DNA from: Paludibacter sp.
GTDB taxonomy: Bacteria > Bacteroidota > Bacteroidia > Bacteroidales > Paludibacteraceae
Direction: 5' to 3'
Assembly (NCBI GenBank): GCA_028710415.1
Contig: JAQTUE010000019.1
Coordinates: forward strand, 1-64,000
DNA: 64,000 bases
How positions within the stretch are numbered: position 1 is the stretch's first letter; each line of letters starts with the position of its first letter. Under the pieces are notes generated by a model that worked only from the letters and a program-made list of their open reading frames with translations, was not told the origin of the DNA and ran no database searches. The position numbers and the translations under genes were made by a program. This document shows, piece after piece, positions 1-9,918 of the stretch.

Positions 1-87
1 CTGTTTCATGAAATACGGCCTGTTTGGGATGCTTACGATTTAGGAATAATTACCGCAATTTGTGTGAGAATAGATAATGCTGTTTTT

Positions 88-126
88 AAAGCCCTTCATA
101 ATTTAGTTTATGGAGGGCTTTTTTTG
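88..126 (+). terminator. Terminator-like hairpin, copy 1
   Basis: AAAGCCCT (88-95) pairs with AGGGCTTT (114-121) and is followed by a T run. It would end transcription entering from left of the window. A near-identical copy lies about 200 bp downstream. Confidence 0.6.
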
Positions 127-291
127 TACCATTACTTTTTCAAAGAGGTGGACTTTGGGGACTATGACGACTTTGGCGGATGTTTTTGGAAGATCGAGCT
201 TTAAATTATATTCCTGAGACATCATCCGAAAGTTAAGCTGGTTTAGGAACATTTACTTTCATTTTGTGAGAGAGTAGATAATGCCGTTTTT

Positions 292-330
292 AAAGCCCTT
301 CATAATTTAATTTAAGAAGGGCTTTTTTTT
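292..330 (+). terminator. Terminator-like hairpin, copy 2
   Basis: AAAGCCCTTC (292-301) pairs perfectly with GAAGGGCTTT (316-325), followed by further T residues. The stem is two base pairs longer than in the first copy. Confidence 0.6.
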
Positions 331-430
331 GTCTTGTTTTTTTTAATGGGGACTTTGAAGCCCTTGGTGACTTTGAAGGATGAAGTTAAAAGGCTAAAAT
401 GATTGCGAATCCCTCGAGTTATCTGTTTAA

Positions 431-473
431 AACAAAACCTCCGTACTCGTGTAATGAGTACGGAGGTTTTGTT
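431..473. terminator. Perfect 18-bp hairpin, bidirectional terminator
   Basis: The arms 431-448 and 456-473 are perfect reverse complements, with GTACGGAGG at the core of the right arm and a 7-base loop. The A- and T-rich ends allow termination in both directions. It lies 24 bp past the stop codon of the minus-strand MmcQ/YjbR gene. Confidence 0.75.
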
Positions 474-496
474 ATAAATACTTTTGAATGTAAACT

Positions 497-847
497 TTAT
501 AAAAGTTCTTCTCGAACTTTTACAGGTAAACCTGCAACAACCAAACGATACGAATGATCGATCCAATCACAAATTAGTTTACGTGTTAACCGCCCATCAA
601 TATAGACTGTGTTCCAGTGCTTTTTATTAAAATGATAGGCGGGTACTACTGCCTCGTATTCTTCACGTAAGGAGATTGCAAGTTCAGGGTCGCATTTCAG
701 GGAAATACTGGTCTCTGTTGTTGACAGAGGAATGAGTGCAAACATCTTACCCTGGACTTTTAAGACCAATGTAACATCATCAAAGGGAAAACTTTCTGTT
801 GTCCCCTTCAAGCTCAGGCAGTATTCACGGAGTTCTTCTACATTCAT
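497..847 (-). CDS. MmcQ/YjbR family DNA-binding-fold protein
   Basis: This 116-residue protein matches the MmcQ/YjbR (DUF419) family in length and motifs. The N-terminal helix reads MNVEELREYCLSLKG, followed by SFPFDDVTLVLKVQGKMFAL, a hydrophobic strand and substrate-facing loop typical of the family. The C-terminal part contains the usual VPAYHFNKKHWNTV strand-turn and the DGRL-x-LICDWIDHSYRLV helix. Members are small cytoplasmic CyaY-like-fold proteins of unknown biochemical role; DNA binding is proposed from structure only. The gene stands alone and ends in a strong hairpin. It has no evident link to the sugar-utilisation locus. Confidence 0.88.
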   Translation of the reverse strand: MNVEELREYCLSLKGTTESFPFDDVTLVLKVQGKMFALIPLSTTETSISLKCDPELAISLREEYEAVVPAYHFNKKHWNTVYIDGRLTRKLICDWIDHSYRLVVAGLPVKVREELL

Positions 848-914
848 ATAGTTGGTGATGATTATCTATGAAACAATTTATCAGAAGGAATGTTGAACTG
901 AATAATTCAATAAA

Positions 915-955
915 AGATAGTCCTGTAAAGATATTGAAACTTCACAGGACTATCT
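915..955 (-). terminator. Terminator of the membrane acyltransferase-like gene
   Basis: AGATAGTCCTGT (915-926) and ACAGGACTATCT (944-955) form a perfect 12-bp stem. Read on the minus strand the stem is followed by a T-rich stretch. It lies 23 bp past the stop codon at 979. Confidence 0.65.
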
Positions 956-978
956 AATAATTAGGAACAATGTATGGA

Positions 979-2169
979 TTATAGTTTGATATAAATTTTC
1001 TTCTTGTACAGGATATGTCCAATCATCCAATTTAATGATACGAAAAGCAATGCAAAAACCAGTGAGCCAAGATAATCACCAAATACAGGATTCAACCATT
1101 GAGTATATATAAATCCTTTTGTAGACAGCCATTCGCCATAATACAAAAATCCAATATTCCCCAACAGGATACTAATTATTCCAGCTACAACATAGATAAA
1201 CATTGGATTCACACCGAATGATTCGAAAAAGACGCTCCATTGTTTTTTACCCTTAATGTCGATAATCCATACAAGCAATGCAAGAAGCAATGATGCTAAG
1301 CCACAAGTTGCTAATACAAAACTTGAACTCCAGATCTTTTTGTTGATAGGAAAGCCATAATTGAGTAAAAAGCCCAGAAACATGATGATTGTTCCAAAGA
1401 TGAATAATTTTTGAATACGTTGATTGTTATCTTTTGATTCTGAAATTAATCTGCCGGCCCAGAAACCAAGCAAAACATGTGCAATGCATGGTAACGTACT
1501 CAATAAACCTTCAGGATCGAAAATAATCTTTGACCCATCAGGCAAATGTTCGCTATACATGTGTGTAACTCCCAAAACAGCACGGTCAATAATTGAAACA
1601 AGGCTACTGTCATTTTCTGAATAACTTCCTGTCATGGCCATTAAAATCCAGTAAAACAATAATATGAATCCGATAAGCCATGGAATACGTTTTGGTTTGA
1701 ACATTAAAACAATGAGTGAGCCGAAGAACGATACAAGTGCCAAACGTTGCAATACTCCAAGAATGCGCAGGTTTTCGAAGTTATTGGCAGCATGCAGTAT
1801 TTTATCCAGAAATGGTAGATCTTCAGTGCGAAGCGCAACTAAGCCCCTGCAGAAAAGGCTAAACCAACCTATTGCCAGACCAATTAAGAATAATAGAACC
1901 GAACGTCGAAGTAATTTGGTGAAAGTTTGGCCTGATAATTTGAAATCAAACTTTTTATAGGATAGGTACATGGAAACACCCATGATAAACATAAAAAATG
2001 GAAATACCAGATCGGTTGGTGTTAAGCCATTCCACTCGGCATGCTCCAGTGGGGCATATATCTTTCCCCAACTACCGGGATTGTTTACCAGTATCATGCC
2101 GGCAATAGTAATTCCGCGCAATACATCAAGTGAGAGCAAACGTGATGTTGTTTTAATAGGATTAGTCAT
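979..2169 (-). CDS. Membrane protein of the DUF5009 / heparan-alpha-glucosaminide acetyltransferase-like family
   Basis: The 396-residue protein is a polytopic inner-membrane protein with roughly ten hydrophobic segments. The N-terminal SLDVLRGITIAGMILVNNPG and the following LTPTDLVFPFFMFIMGVSM are hallmarks of the HGSNAT-like (YeiB/DUF5009) acyltransferase group, which is thought to transfer acetyl groups across a membrane to a sugar amine. Bacterial homologues are common in Bacteroidota and their substrate is unknown. Length is normal for the family. A TATATTTG promoter element lies about 45 bp upstream. It is a single-gene unit between terminators and is not obviously part of the arabinan locus. 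Confidence 0.85.
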   Translation of the reverse strand: MTNPIKTTSRLLSLDVLRGITIAGMILVNNPGSWGKIYAPLEHAEWNGLTPTDLVFPFFMFIMGVSMYLSYKKFDFKLSGQTFTKLLRRSVLLFLIGLAIGWFSLFCRGLVALRTEDLPFLDKILHAANNFENLRILGVLQRLALVSFFGSLIVLMFKPKRIPWLIGFILLFYWILMAMTGSYSENDSSLVSIIDRAVLGVTHMYSEHLPDGSKIIFDPEGLLSTLPCIAHVLLGFWAGRLISESKDNNQRIQKLFIFGTIIMFLGFLLNYGFPINKKIWSSSFVLATCGLASLLLALLVWIIDIKGKKQWSVFFESFGVNPMFIYVVAGIISILLGNIGFLYYGEWLSTKGFIYTQWLNPVFGDYLGSLVFALLFVSLNWMIGHILYKKKIYIKL

Positions 2170-2214
2170 AATATTTAATTAAATGATTTAAAGGTGTGTG
2201 TAATTTAATTCGTA

Positions 2215-2222
2215 CAAATATA
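2215..2222 (-). promoter_or_regulatory. -7 promoter element of the membrane acyltransferase-like gene
   Basis: On the minus strand this is TATATTTG, a full match to the Bacteroidota TAnnTTTG element, about 45 bp upstream of the start codon at 2169. No TTTG is seen at the usual -33 position. Confidence 0.5.
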
Positions 2223-2226
2223 CAAA

Positions 2227-2263
2227 AAAAGCATTAAAAGGAATGATTCCAATTAATGCTTTT
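2227..2263 (-). terminator. metG terminator
   Basis: AAAAGCATTAA (2227-2237) pairs with TTAATGCTTTT (2253-2263), and an inner GGAAT/ATTCC stem extends the hairpin. On the minus strand it ends in a run of seven T residues. It follows the metG stop at 2360. Confidence 0.7.
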
Positions 2264-2359
2264 ATTTAATTTATTTCAGAACCTTAAAAAAAGGTCGTTG
2301 AATAGAAGTGATTATTTCAGTTCGCTAAATTCACTACGAAACTTATCCGATTCTACGTG

Positions 2360-4417
2360 TTACTTTACTTCAACTCCATTTGTAACAACAGCTCTCGGTT
2401 GAATAAGCACAAGTTTCCCATCTGAATTTTCGGCTGAAAGGATCATGCCTTCACTCATGATTCCACGAAGTTTACGTGGTTCAAAGTTTGCGATAAAACA
2501 AACCTGTGTGCCAACCAGTTCTTCAGGGTTTGGATAATGTTGTGCAATTCCGGAAAGGATAGTCCGTTCTTCCAGTCCATCAGCAATGCGAAATTGAAGT
2601 AGCTTATCTGCTTTTGGTACCTTTTGGCAGCTGAGTACTGTTCCTACACGGATATCCATTTTCATAAAGTCTTCAAAAGCCACATTCTCTTTTACAGGAG
2701 AGGCTTTATAATTTGCAGCTTCATTTGCAATTTTTGTATCCAGTAATTTTTGAACCTGTACTTGCATGGTTTCATCTTCTATCTTCTCAAAAAGTAATTC
2801 CGGAGTTTCAAGTTGAGAACCTGCAACCAATAAATCAATTTTACCCAGATCATTCCAGCTGAATGATTTCATACCAAGCATGGTCCTGAGTTTTTTAGAA
2901 GTGAAAGGAAGAAATGGTTCAAAGGCAATGGCCAGGTTTGCTGCAATCTGTAAGCTGAGGTGCATGATAGTTGCAACACGGTCCATATCAATTTTAGCCA
3001 CTTTCCAGGGTTCTGTGTCTGCCAGATACTTGTTTCCAATACGGGCCAAAGTCATTGCTTCTTTTTGGGCATCCCTGAAGCGGAAATTATTAAGCAGTTT
3101 CTCGACTTCCGATTTTACATTCACAAACTCTTCCAGGGTTTGTTTGTCATAATCAGTCAAAGGACCTAAAGCAGGCACTATCCCTGCATAATAGTTCTGA
3201 GTCAGTACCAAAGCACGGTTAATAAAATTGCCGAAGATTGCTACCAATTCATTGTTATTACGTGCCTGGAAATCATTCCAGGTAAAATCGTTGTCCTTTG
3301 TTTCAGGAGCATTTGCAGTTAATACATAACGTAGAACGTCCTGTTTCCCCGGGAAATCCTCCAGGTATTCATGAAGCCATACTGCCCAGTTACGGGATGT
3401 TGATATCTTATCCCCTTCCAGATTCAGGAATTCATTAGCAGGAACATTGTCAGGTAGGATATAAGATCCTTCTGCTTTCAACATTGCAGGAAATACTATG
3501 CAATGGAATACGATATTGTCTTTTCCAATAAAATGGATCAGGCGTGTGTCTTCATCTTTCCACCATTTCTCCCAGGGACCATATTTTTCAGGTTGACTGT
3601 CACAAAGTTCCTTTGTGTTGGAGATGTATCCAATGGGTGCATCAAACCATACATAAAGGACTTTTCCATCTGCACCGGGTACAGGCACGGGAATTCCCCA
3701 ATCGAGGTCACGGCTGACAGCACGAGGTTGCAAGCCCATGTCGAGCCAACTTTTGCATTGCCCGTACACATTGGCTTTCCATTCTTTATGATCTTCCAGT
3801 ATCCATTTACGTAACCACGCTTCATGTTGGTCAAGCGGGAGGTACCAGTGTTTGGTTTCACGCATTACCGGTACATTGCCACTGATAGCTGATTTGGGAT
3901 TGATTAAATCGGTTGGGCTGAGTGATGTCCCACATGACTCACATTGGTCGCCATAGGCATTTTCATTACCACAATGGGGACATTTGCCTGTGATATAACG
4001 GTCAGCCAGGAATTGCTGAGCCGATTCGTCGTAATATTGTTCGTTTGTTTTTTCAATAAATCCACCCTTACCTTCAATGGTCCTGAAAATGTCAGAAGCC
4101 AGTTCACGATGTGTTTTTGAAGTGGTGCGGGAATATATATCGAAAGTAATGCCGAATTCCTCAAATGATTTTTTAATGATGCTGTGATAGCGGTCTACAA
4201 TGTCCTGGGGAGTGACGCCTTCTTTTTTAGCTTTAATGGTAATTGGCACACCGTGTTCGTCGGAACCGCCGATAAAGAGCACTTCTTCGCCTTTCAGACG
4301 CAGGTAGCGCACATAAATGTCAGCAGGAACATAAACTCCGGCCAGGTGCCCGATATGTACAGGACCATTGGCATAAGGCAAAGCCGAGGTAACAGTGGTA
4401 CGTTTAAAGTTAGTCAT
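2360..4417 (-). CDS. metG: Methionyl-tRNA synthetase
   Basis: The 685-residue cytoplasmic enzyme charges tRNA-Met with methionine. Its class I nucleotide-binding signature is [14 protein letters not shown], with HIGH at residues 21-24. The zinc knuckle is [17 protein letters not shown] near residue 150. The KMSKS-equivalent is KISTS near residue 340. An anticodon-binding helical domain follows, then a C-terminal Trbp111/EMAP-type tRNA-binding domain ([15 protein letters not shown]). This is the long, dimeric bacterial architecture and the length is as expected. It has its own promoter and terminator and is transcribed away from the adjacent hypothetical gene. Confidence 0.98.
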   Translation of the reverse strand: MTNFKRTTVTSALPYANGPVHIGHLAGVYVPADIYVRYLRLKGEEVLFIGGSDEHGVPITIKAKKEGVTPQDIVDRYHSIIKKSFEEFGITFDIYSRTTSKTHRELASDIFRTIEGKGGFIEKTNEQYYDESAQQFLADRYITGKCPHCGNENAYGDQCESCGTSLSPTDLINPKSAISGNVPVMRETKHWYLPLDQHEAWLRKWILEDHKEWKANVYGQCKSWLDMGLQPRAVSRDLDWGIPVPVPGADGKVLYVWFDAPIGYISNTKELCDSQPEKYGPWEKWWKDEDTRLIHFIGKDNIVFHCIVFPAMLKAEGSYILPDNVPANEFLNLEGDKISTSRNWAVWLHEYLEDFPGKQDVLRYVLTANAPETKDNDFTWNDFQARNNNELVAIFGNFINRALVLTQNYYAGIVPALGPLTDYDKQTLEEFVNVKSEVEKLLNNFRFRDAQKEAMTLARIGNKYLADTEPWKVAKIDMDRVATIMHLSLQIAANLAIAFEPFLPFTSKKLRTMLGMKSFSWNDLGKIDLLVAGSQLETPELLFEKIEDETMQVQVQKLLDTKIANEAANYKASPVKENVAFEDFMKMDIRVGTVLSCQKVPKADKLLQFRIADGLEERTILSGIAQHYPNPEELVGTQVCFIANFEPRKLRGIMSEGMILSAENSDGKLVLIQPRAVVTNGVEVK

Positions 4418-4524
4418 TTTAAAATCAGTTGATTAGTTAATTAGTTCATCGGCTAACTGGTTTTTGACTAACTGATTGACGAATCAACCTGATAATCAAT
4501 TAACCCTTTTACCAAACAGGAATG

Positions 4525-4532
4525 CAAAGATA
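4525..4532 (-). promoter_or_regulatory. -7 element of the metG promoter
   Basis: The minus strand reads TATCTTTG, a full match to TAnnTTTG, about 110 bp upstream of the metG start. It lies back to back with the promoter of the next gene, with 23 bp between the two elements. Confidence 0.5.
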
Positions 4533-4555
4533 CGGACAAATAATTAATTTTTGGG

Positions 4556-4563
4556 TATATTTG
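4556..4563 (+). promoter_or_regulatory. -7 element of the small hypothetical gene
   Basis: TATATTTG matches TAnnTTTG and lies about 36 bp upstream of the ATG at 4600. This is divergent from the metG promoter. Confidence 0.5.
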
Positions 4564-4599
4564 CAAGCCAAAAACATATACTGATAATTCGATCTTACT

Positions 4600-5148
4600 A
4601 TGCCCCGCGATAAAGCCATCTTAAAAGCCCAGGTAAATGAACTCTCCAAAAAAGAGTTGATGGATATTGTGTTGAAACTTGCCGGGAAACGGTACAACTA
4701 TGAATACTTGCTGGTCAATTTTCTGGATAAAGATGGTGGTGAACAAACTTTATACGAAGAAGCTAAAGAAGCCATTGATATTCTCTCTAATAAAGAATAT
4801 AAAGGCAGGACAATACAGCATCAATTAGTCAAAAAGCTAAACGCCTGTATTAAAAGAATAGGTGAATTTACTGTTGAAACCAAAAATAAAAAACTGGAAA
4901 CTGATCTCGTTCTTTATGTGTTGGAAATGCAATTTGAAAATCCCTCCAAGGTATTTGGAGCCCGCTTCTCAGGATATGACTATAAAGTTGGGCTTTTGCT
5001 CAAACGGCTTATTAACCTTGTTACAAAAAAACTCCATCATGATTACCTGATCGATTACCAGGATAAAATAAATGAATTTCTAACCAAGTTGCATCATACT
5101 TCCGACCGCATCAATACCATTTATGATCTGCCTGGGCTGATAGAATAG
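4600..5148 (+). CDS. Conserved hypothetical protein
   Basis: I do not recognise this 182-residue protein with confidence. It has no signal peptide or membrane segment, so it is probably cytoplasmic. It is rich in Lys, Leu and Glu and predicted mostly helical: an N-terminal LSKKELMDIVLKLAGK helix, a central EAKEAIDILSNKEYKGRTIQ region and a C-terminal amphipathic helix ending YDLPGLIE. The codon use is consistent with a real gene, and a TATATTTG promoter element lies just upstream. It may be a Bacteroidota-specific family. Nothing links it functionally to the GH51 gene that follows, which has its own promoter. Confidence 0.8.
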   Translation: MPRDKAILKAQVNELSKKELMDIVLKLAGKRYNYEYLLVNFLDKDGGEQTLYEEAKEAIDILSNKEYKGRTIQHQLVKKLNACIKRIGEFTVETKNKKLETDLVLYVLEMQFENPSKVFGARFSGYDYKVGLLLKRLINLVTKKLHHDYLIDYQDKINEFLTKLHHTSDRINTIYDLPGLIE

Positions 5149-5231
5149 AATTCCATTCATTTTAATGTTTATGCATCCTGAATGAGCTCAAAAAACCGTT
5201 TGAAAGAACTTATTCAATCTCCGGTGTTATT

Positions 5232-5287
5232 GTCCACCAATAAAATAAATTTGTCCTCATACTGTCCCGGTATTTGCTGTAATTTTG
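5232..5287 (+). promoter_or_regulatory. Candidate HTCS operator and promoter of the first GH51 gene
   Basis: GTCCACCA at 5232 and GTCCTCAT at 5253 are direct repeats exactly 21 bp apart. TAATTTTG (a full TAnnTTTG match) starts at 5280, exactly 27 bp after the second half-site. No TTTG is present at the normal -33 position, as expected for an activator-dependent promoter. An additional GTCC occurs at 5264. The same layout is found before other genes in the locus. Confidence 0.7.
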
Positions 5288-5382
5288 TTGTGCTGATAGA
5301 TAGTTCTAAATCATTCGATACAGTTGAATCGAAACGAATCACAGTTCATATTATTTGCAACATATATTCAGTATCAAAAAAC

Positions 5383-6939
5383 ATGACAAATTATTTCAAA
5401 AAAAACATTCTGGTTTTAGTATTTGGGTTTGTTGCTTCAAGTGTATTCGCACAACAAAAGGCTACTGCCATTGTTAATGCCGATCGGGGTACCTTCGTAA
5501 TTAATCGCAATATTTACGGGCAGTTTTCCGAACATCTCGGACATTGCATCTATGACGGACTCTGGGTTGGTGAAAATTCCAACATCCCCAATACAAAAGG
5601 AGTTCGTAATGACATTATTGATGCATTAAAAAAAATAAAAATACCAAATCTTCGTTGGCCTGGAGGATGTTTTGCTGATGAATACCATTGGATGGATGGC
5701 ATTGGACCCCGCGAAAAAAGAGCTAAAATGATTAATACCCATTGGGGTGGTTTAGTTGAAGATAATTCATTTGGAACCCATGAGTTTTTAAACTTGTGTG
5801 AGACGCTGGGTACTGAGCCCTATATTTGTGGAAATATGGGAAGTGGAAGTGTGGAAGAAATGTCAAAATGGGTGGAATATATGACTTCAGGTGGTGAAAG
5901 TCCCATGGCTAACCTCCGGAAACAAAACGGACGTGAAAAACCCTGGAATGTTCATTTCTTTGGTGTTGGAAACGAAAACTGGGGATGTGGTGGAAATATG
6001 AGTGCTGAAGGATATGCCGAAAATTTTCGCAGGTATGCTACTTATGCACGTAATTACGGCGATAATCATCTTTATAAGATTGCAGGTGGTCCCAATGTGG
6101 ACGATTATCACTGGACGGAAACACTAATGAAAAATATCCCGACCTGGATGATCAACGGGATTTCACTGCATAATTACACTTTTACTGAAAGTTGGTCCAA
6201 TAAAGGAAATGCAACCGGGTTCAATGAAGATCAATATTTCAAGGTACTGGAAAACGGACAAAGAATGGATGAGTTGATCACTAAGCATTCTGCAATCATG
6301 GATCAGTTTGATCCGGGTAAAAGGATCGGATTAGTTGTGGACGAATGGGGTGCATGGTATAATGCTGAACCAGGCACTAACCCGGGATTCCTTTATCAGC
6401 AGAATACCCTTCGTGATGCTTTACTTGCCGGAACCATTCTTAATATCTTTCATCAACATGCCGACCGTGTGAAAATGGCCAATATCGCTCAAATGGTGAA
6501 TGTTCTTCAGGCAATTATCCTTACTGATGGCGAGAAAATGTTACTTACTCCAACCTTTTATGTGTTTGATATGTATCAAGTTCATCAGGATGCTACATTA
6601 CTGCCAATGACCTTAACATGTATTGATTATAGCCGTATGAACCGTAAACTGAAAAGCATTTCCTCCTCAGCCTCTATCGATAAAACAGGTGCAATTCATA
6701 TCTCTTTAGTCAACCTGGATCCTAAGAATGATATTGAATTAAGTTGTGAAATGCAGGGTGCTAAAACTACTAAAATAACAAATGGCCAAATTATTACCGG
6801 TAAGGAAACAGGCACATTTAATACTTTTGATAATCCGTATCAGGTTATACTTGGAAATTTCAAAGATGCCAGTTACGAAAATGGGATATTGAAGATTCTA
6901 TTACCCGCAAAATCACTCGTTAGCATTGAATTGAAATAA
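5383..6939 (+). CDS. GH51 alpha-L-arabinofuranosidase, compact form
   Basis: This 518-residue secreted enzyme should remove terminal alpha-L-arabinofuranose from arabinan or arabino-oligosaccharides. Starting at 5383 gives a clean signal peptide ending VFAQQ. An in-frame ATG at 5182 would put the promoter inside the gene and add a non-signal leader, so it is rejected. The GH51 barrel shows [21 protein letters not shown], the acid/base Glu198 in GVGNENWG and the nucleophile Glu321 in VVDEWGAWY. The C-terminal beta domain ends [13 protein letters not shown]. It has no T9SS tail, so the periplasm is likely. It leads a probable operon with two GH43 genes. Confidence 0.95.
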   Translation: MTNYFKKNILVLVFGFVASSVFAQQKATAIVNADRGTFVINRNIYGQFSEHLGHCIYDGLWVGENSNIPNTKGVRNDIIDALKKIKIPNLRWPGGCFADEYHWMDGIGPREKRAKMINTHWGGLVEDNSFGTHEFLNLCETLGTEPYICGNMGSGSVEEMSKWVEYMTSGGESPMANLRKQNGREKPWNVHFFGVGNENWGCGGNMSAEGYAENFRRYATYARNYGDNHLYKIAGGPNVDDYHWTETLMKNIPTWMINGISLHNYTFTESWSNKGNATGFNEDQYFKVLENGQRMDELITKHSAIMDQFDPGKRIGLVVDEWGAWYNAEPGTNPGFLYQQNTLRDALLAGTILNIFHQHADRVKMANIAQMVNVLQAIILTDGEKMLLTPTFYVFDMYQVHQDATLLPMTLTCIDYSRMNRKLKSISSSASIDKTGAIHISLVNLDPKNDIELSCEMQGAKTTKITNGQIITGKETGTFNTFDNPYQVILGNFKDASYENGILKILLPAKSLVSIELK

Positions 6940-6999
6940 AACTATTTAAATATCAGACCTACTGATTCGTTTTAATACTTTGAATCAAGAATAAGAAAA

Positions 7000-9888
7000 A
7001 TGAAAAAGAATCTACTAATACTTCCGGTGTTTTTGCTGATCCTGTTGAACTTTAATGTGCAGGCAGTGAATACACTTCCTTTGAAATCACTTATTTCCGA
7101 TTGTCAGAAAATATTATCCCAAAGTTCAGAGGGTGTTCAAAACGGGGACTATAGAATTGGTTCTCAACAAGAATTGCAAACTGCTGTTGCATATGCGACA
7201 AGTATTTTAAATGATACTACATCAACTCAGGTTTTATTAACTTCAGAGGTTGATAGTCTTTTTACTGCTTATTCTTATTTTACAAAACAACGTTATGGTA
7301 TTGCTCCGCCTAATTGGTCAGATAATTACTGGCAATTAGCATCCAATTCTGCCTTATGGGGACCTTATAATCTACATGATCCTTCGGTAATTAAAACGGA
7401 TGGATACTATTATGTTTTTTCCACCGATGCAGCCTGGGCAAATACAAGTGCAGGCATTCCGGTTCGCAGGAGCAGGGATATGGTTAACTGGGAATTCCGC
7501 GGTTGGGCATTTAATGGTTTCCCCACCGAACCTTCCGATTGGTTTAAATTACAACAACCCGCCGCCGAAGCAAAAAAAGCTGTAAATGGACTTTGGGCAC
7601 CTTATATAATGAAAGTCGGCACACAATACAGATTGTATTACTCTGCTGTCTTTGAAGGTGGTGGAGCTTTAATAGGGTTAGCAACAAGCAATAATATCGA
7701 GGGCCCCTGGACACAAATAGGGAAAGTAATCAGTACATATGATATTGTAAATGTAAATGCGATTGATCCAACAGTTTCTGTAGATAAAAATGGTCGTTAT
7801 TGGATGATATACGGATCATGGAGCAATGGGATTTATAGTTTCGAATTAGATCCGGTTAGCGGATTAAAAAAAGACACAACTACACCAGTTTTAATTGCAC
7901 GAAATGGACCGAATAATACCTGGAGCTGGAAAAGCTGCCTGGAGGGACCCGAAATAATTTACAATTCCAAATTCGGAAAGTATTACTTATTTGTGGCACA
8001 AGGGAGTTTAGGGAATATCTATCAGACACGCGTTGCACGATCTGATAACCCAAATGGACCTTATTATGATTATTTTGGAGTAAACGTGGCCTATTCGGCA
8101 GCATCACCGAAATACCCGGAGATCTACCCATTACTTACCTATGCCTATCAATTCAGGAATCATCCGGGTTGGCAGGGTGTATCACATGTCGGAGTTTTCT
8201 CAGATGGCAAGGATTTCTTTATGATGCATCAAGGCAGGCCTTCAGCCAATGCCTCCATGATGGTGATGCATAATCGAAAGATCAGTTGGACAGCTGATGG
8301 GTGGCCAACTGTATCTCCCGAACGCTATGCTAATGCCGGAATTATGCCGGTAATTACATCCGATAGTATCGTCGGTAATTGGGAAGAGATCCAGTTAAAC
8401 GAGTTGAAAGATGCTTCCGGAAGTTTTGCAGGTAGGGTGACACCTGTGGTTGATGATACCGTTTCAGCATGGAAATATCTGAACGTTTCTAAGACTGCAA
8501 TTTACAAATCGGATGGATCTTACATTTATGGAACTGAAGTAGGTAAATGGAAACTCTCGGGTGATACTATCATAACAACCCGATCAACCAGAACTTTTAA
8601 AGGTATAGTGTCTTATGAATATGATTGGGAAAACAATCAACCAACTTTAGTTTATACAGGTTTGAGATATGATGGTCATTCTATTTGGGGTAAAAAGATC
8701 CATACGCGCATTTCGAATAATATTATCCTGAATCCTGCTTTTGATGATGGCCTGACAAATTGGGTTATCGATAAAAATGGAGGCAGTTTTAATGAAGAAG
8801 TTGTGACAACAGGAATCACCGGAAATAGTTTTCATGCTCTATGCATCATTCGGGCTCCAAATTATTACTCCCGTCAAATACGTTGGCTATTTCCAGTACC
8901 TAAATGTGGACGGTATAAGATTACTTTCAAAGCGAAATTATTAACTGCAGATACGTTGAATTTTGAAATTCAGGATAACTCCAGTGGTATCCCTATTCTC
9001 AGAACTTCATTTAAAGCAGGAGCCATTGCAGGTACTTATTCTTTTATAACTCAGGATATACCTGTTACAAGTACCCTATACACGATGAATATTGCCTATG
9101 GGAGTCTGAATGCCGGTAATGAGTTATGGCTTGATGATTTTACAGTTGATGAAGTAACCGATCATTCTAACGATAATTATATTACCAATGGTAATTTTAC
9201 CGATGTTTTAAATGGTTGGACTACCTTTAAGGCTACCCGGTTTATTGGTAAAATGGGAGTCGATTCAATAAATAAAATAGATGCGCACCCTTCGATTCAG
9301 TTGAAGGTAAACCTGGCTTCAACAATCATGACGGATGCACAACTAAAATGGATTACTAATTTACATTCAGGATCAAAATATGTGCTTGAATTCATGGCGA
9401 AATCAACAACAGGATTTAATTTACAAGCCCGATTGATTTCAGGTGCCAGTGCAGCATATACATCATCTGTAACAAGTATCCTCGGAGACTGGACAACCTA
9501 TCGATTCGTATTCCCTGAAGTAACAACTGCAGGAATCTATACCACAGAAATAGATTATGGAAAAGCTGTAACTGGTTCTGAAATCTGGTTAAGTAATTTT
9601 TCACTGAAACGGTGTACCGGTGATTGTACTAATACTGCGGTTGAAGTACCTGCAGTGGATCATGAATTGAAAATATATCCAAATCCGGCAACCAACTATT
9701 TTGAATTAAGTTCTTTGCAGGGTGTACAACAACTATCTGTATATAGTATTGATGGCAAAATGGTTAAAACCTACAGAGAAATTACCTCAACTAAAATTGA
9801 TATTTCAGACTTAAAGATGGGTTCGTATATTGTTAAAGTACAAATAGGAAAAACTGCTAACATTCGGCTTCTTTTGATTAAAAAATAA
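7000..9888 (+). CDS. GH43 arabinanase with GH43_C, two CBM-like modules and T9SS sorting domain
   Basis: The 962-residue protein is probably a cell-surface endo-alpha-1,5-L-arabinanase. It has a signal peptide (about 1-22), a helical FIVAR-like segment (25-95) and a five-bladed GH43 catalytic domain (about 115-450). The catalytic triad is visible: base Asp127 in NLHDPSV, Asp256 in AIDPTV and acid Glu318 in EGPEII. A GH43_C beta domain follows (about 455-575). Next come two CBM4_9-like modules beginning NIILNPAFDDGLTNW and NYITNGNFTDVLNGW, and then a T9SS type A tail (KIYPNPATNYFEL). It starts 60 bp after the GH51 gene and shares its transcription. Confidence 0.93.
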   Translation: MKKNLLILPVFLLILLNFNVQAVNTLPLKSLISDCQKILSQSSEGVQNGDYRIGSQQELQTAVAYATSILNDTTSTQVLLTSEVDSLFTAYSYFTKQRYGIAPPNWSDNYWQLASNSALWGPYNLHDPSVIKTDGYYYVFSTDAAWANTSAGIPVRRSRDMVNWEFRGWAFNGFPTEPSDWFKLQQPAAEAKKAVNGLWAPYIMKVGTQYRLYYSAVFEGGGALIGLATSNNIEGPWTQIGKVISTYDIVNVNAIDPTVSVDKNGRYWMIYGSWSNGIYSFELDPVSGLKKDTTTPVLIARNGPNNTWSWKSCLEGPEIIYNSKFGKYYLFVAQGSLGNIYQTRVARSDNPNGPYYDYFGVNVAYSAASPKYPEIYPLLTYAYQFRNHPGWQGVSHVGVFSDGKDFFMMHQGRPSANASMMVMHNRKISWTADGWPTVSPERYANAGIMPVITSDSIVGNWEEIQLNELKDASGSFAGRVTPVVDDTVSAWKYLNVSKTAIYKSDGSYIYGTEVGKWKLSGDTIITTRSTRTFKGIVSYEYDWENNQPTLVYTGLRYDGHSIWGKKIHTRISNNIILNPAFDDGLTNWVIDKNGGSFNEEVVTTGITGNSFHALCIIRAPNYYSRQIRWLFPVPKCGRYKITFKAKLLTADTLNFEIQDNSSGIPILRTSFKAGAIAGTYSFITQDIPVTSTLYTMNIAYGSLNAGNELWLDDFTVDEVTDHSNDNYITNGNFTDVLNGWTTFKATRFIGKMGVDSINKIDAHPSIQLKVNLASTIMTDAQLKWITNLHSGSKYVLEFMAKSTTGFNLQARLISGASAAYTSSVTSILGDWTTYRFVFPEVTTAGIYTTEIDYGKAVTGSEIWLSNFSLKRCTGDCTNTAVEVPAVDHELKIYPNPATNYFELSSLQGVQQLSVYSIDGKMVKTYREITSTKIDISDLKMGSYIVKVQIGKTANIRLLLIKK

Positions 9889-9918
9889 GGTATAAATTTC
9901 CAGACAGATAAAGCAAAT

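Larger units (their letters stand above)
63..385. repeat. Diverged tandem duplication, period about 200 bp
   Basis: A segment starting near 63 reappears near 265. Both copies hold TGTGAGA, then GATAATGC, then a terminator-like AAAGCCCTTCATAATTTA. After it, GGACTTTG occurs at 150 and 350, a GACTTTG again about 20 bp later, and then GGATG. The offset is 200-202 bp throughout. The copies differ by scattered substitutions, so the duplication is not recent. No gene is supported in 1-430. Confidence 0.7.

Noticed and set aside
4426..4505. Repeated TTAGTTAATTAGTT / CTAACTG-like words upstream of metG
   Set aside because: Irregular, low-complexity and short; noted as similar in style to other Bacteroidota simple repeats but not supported as an element.
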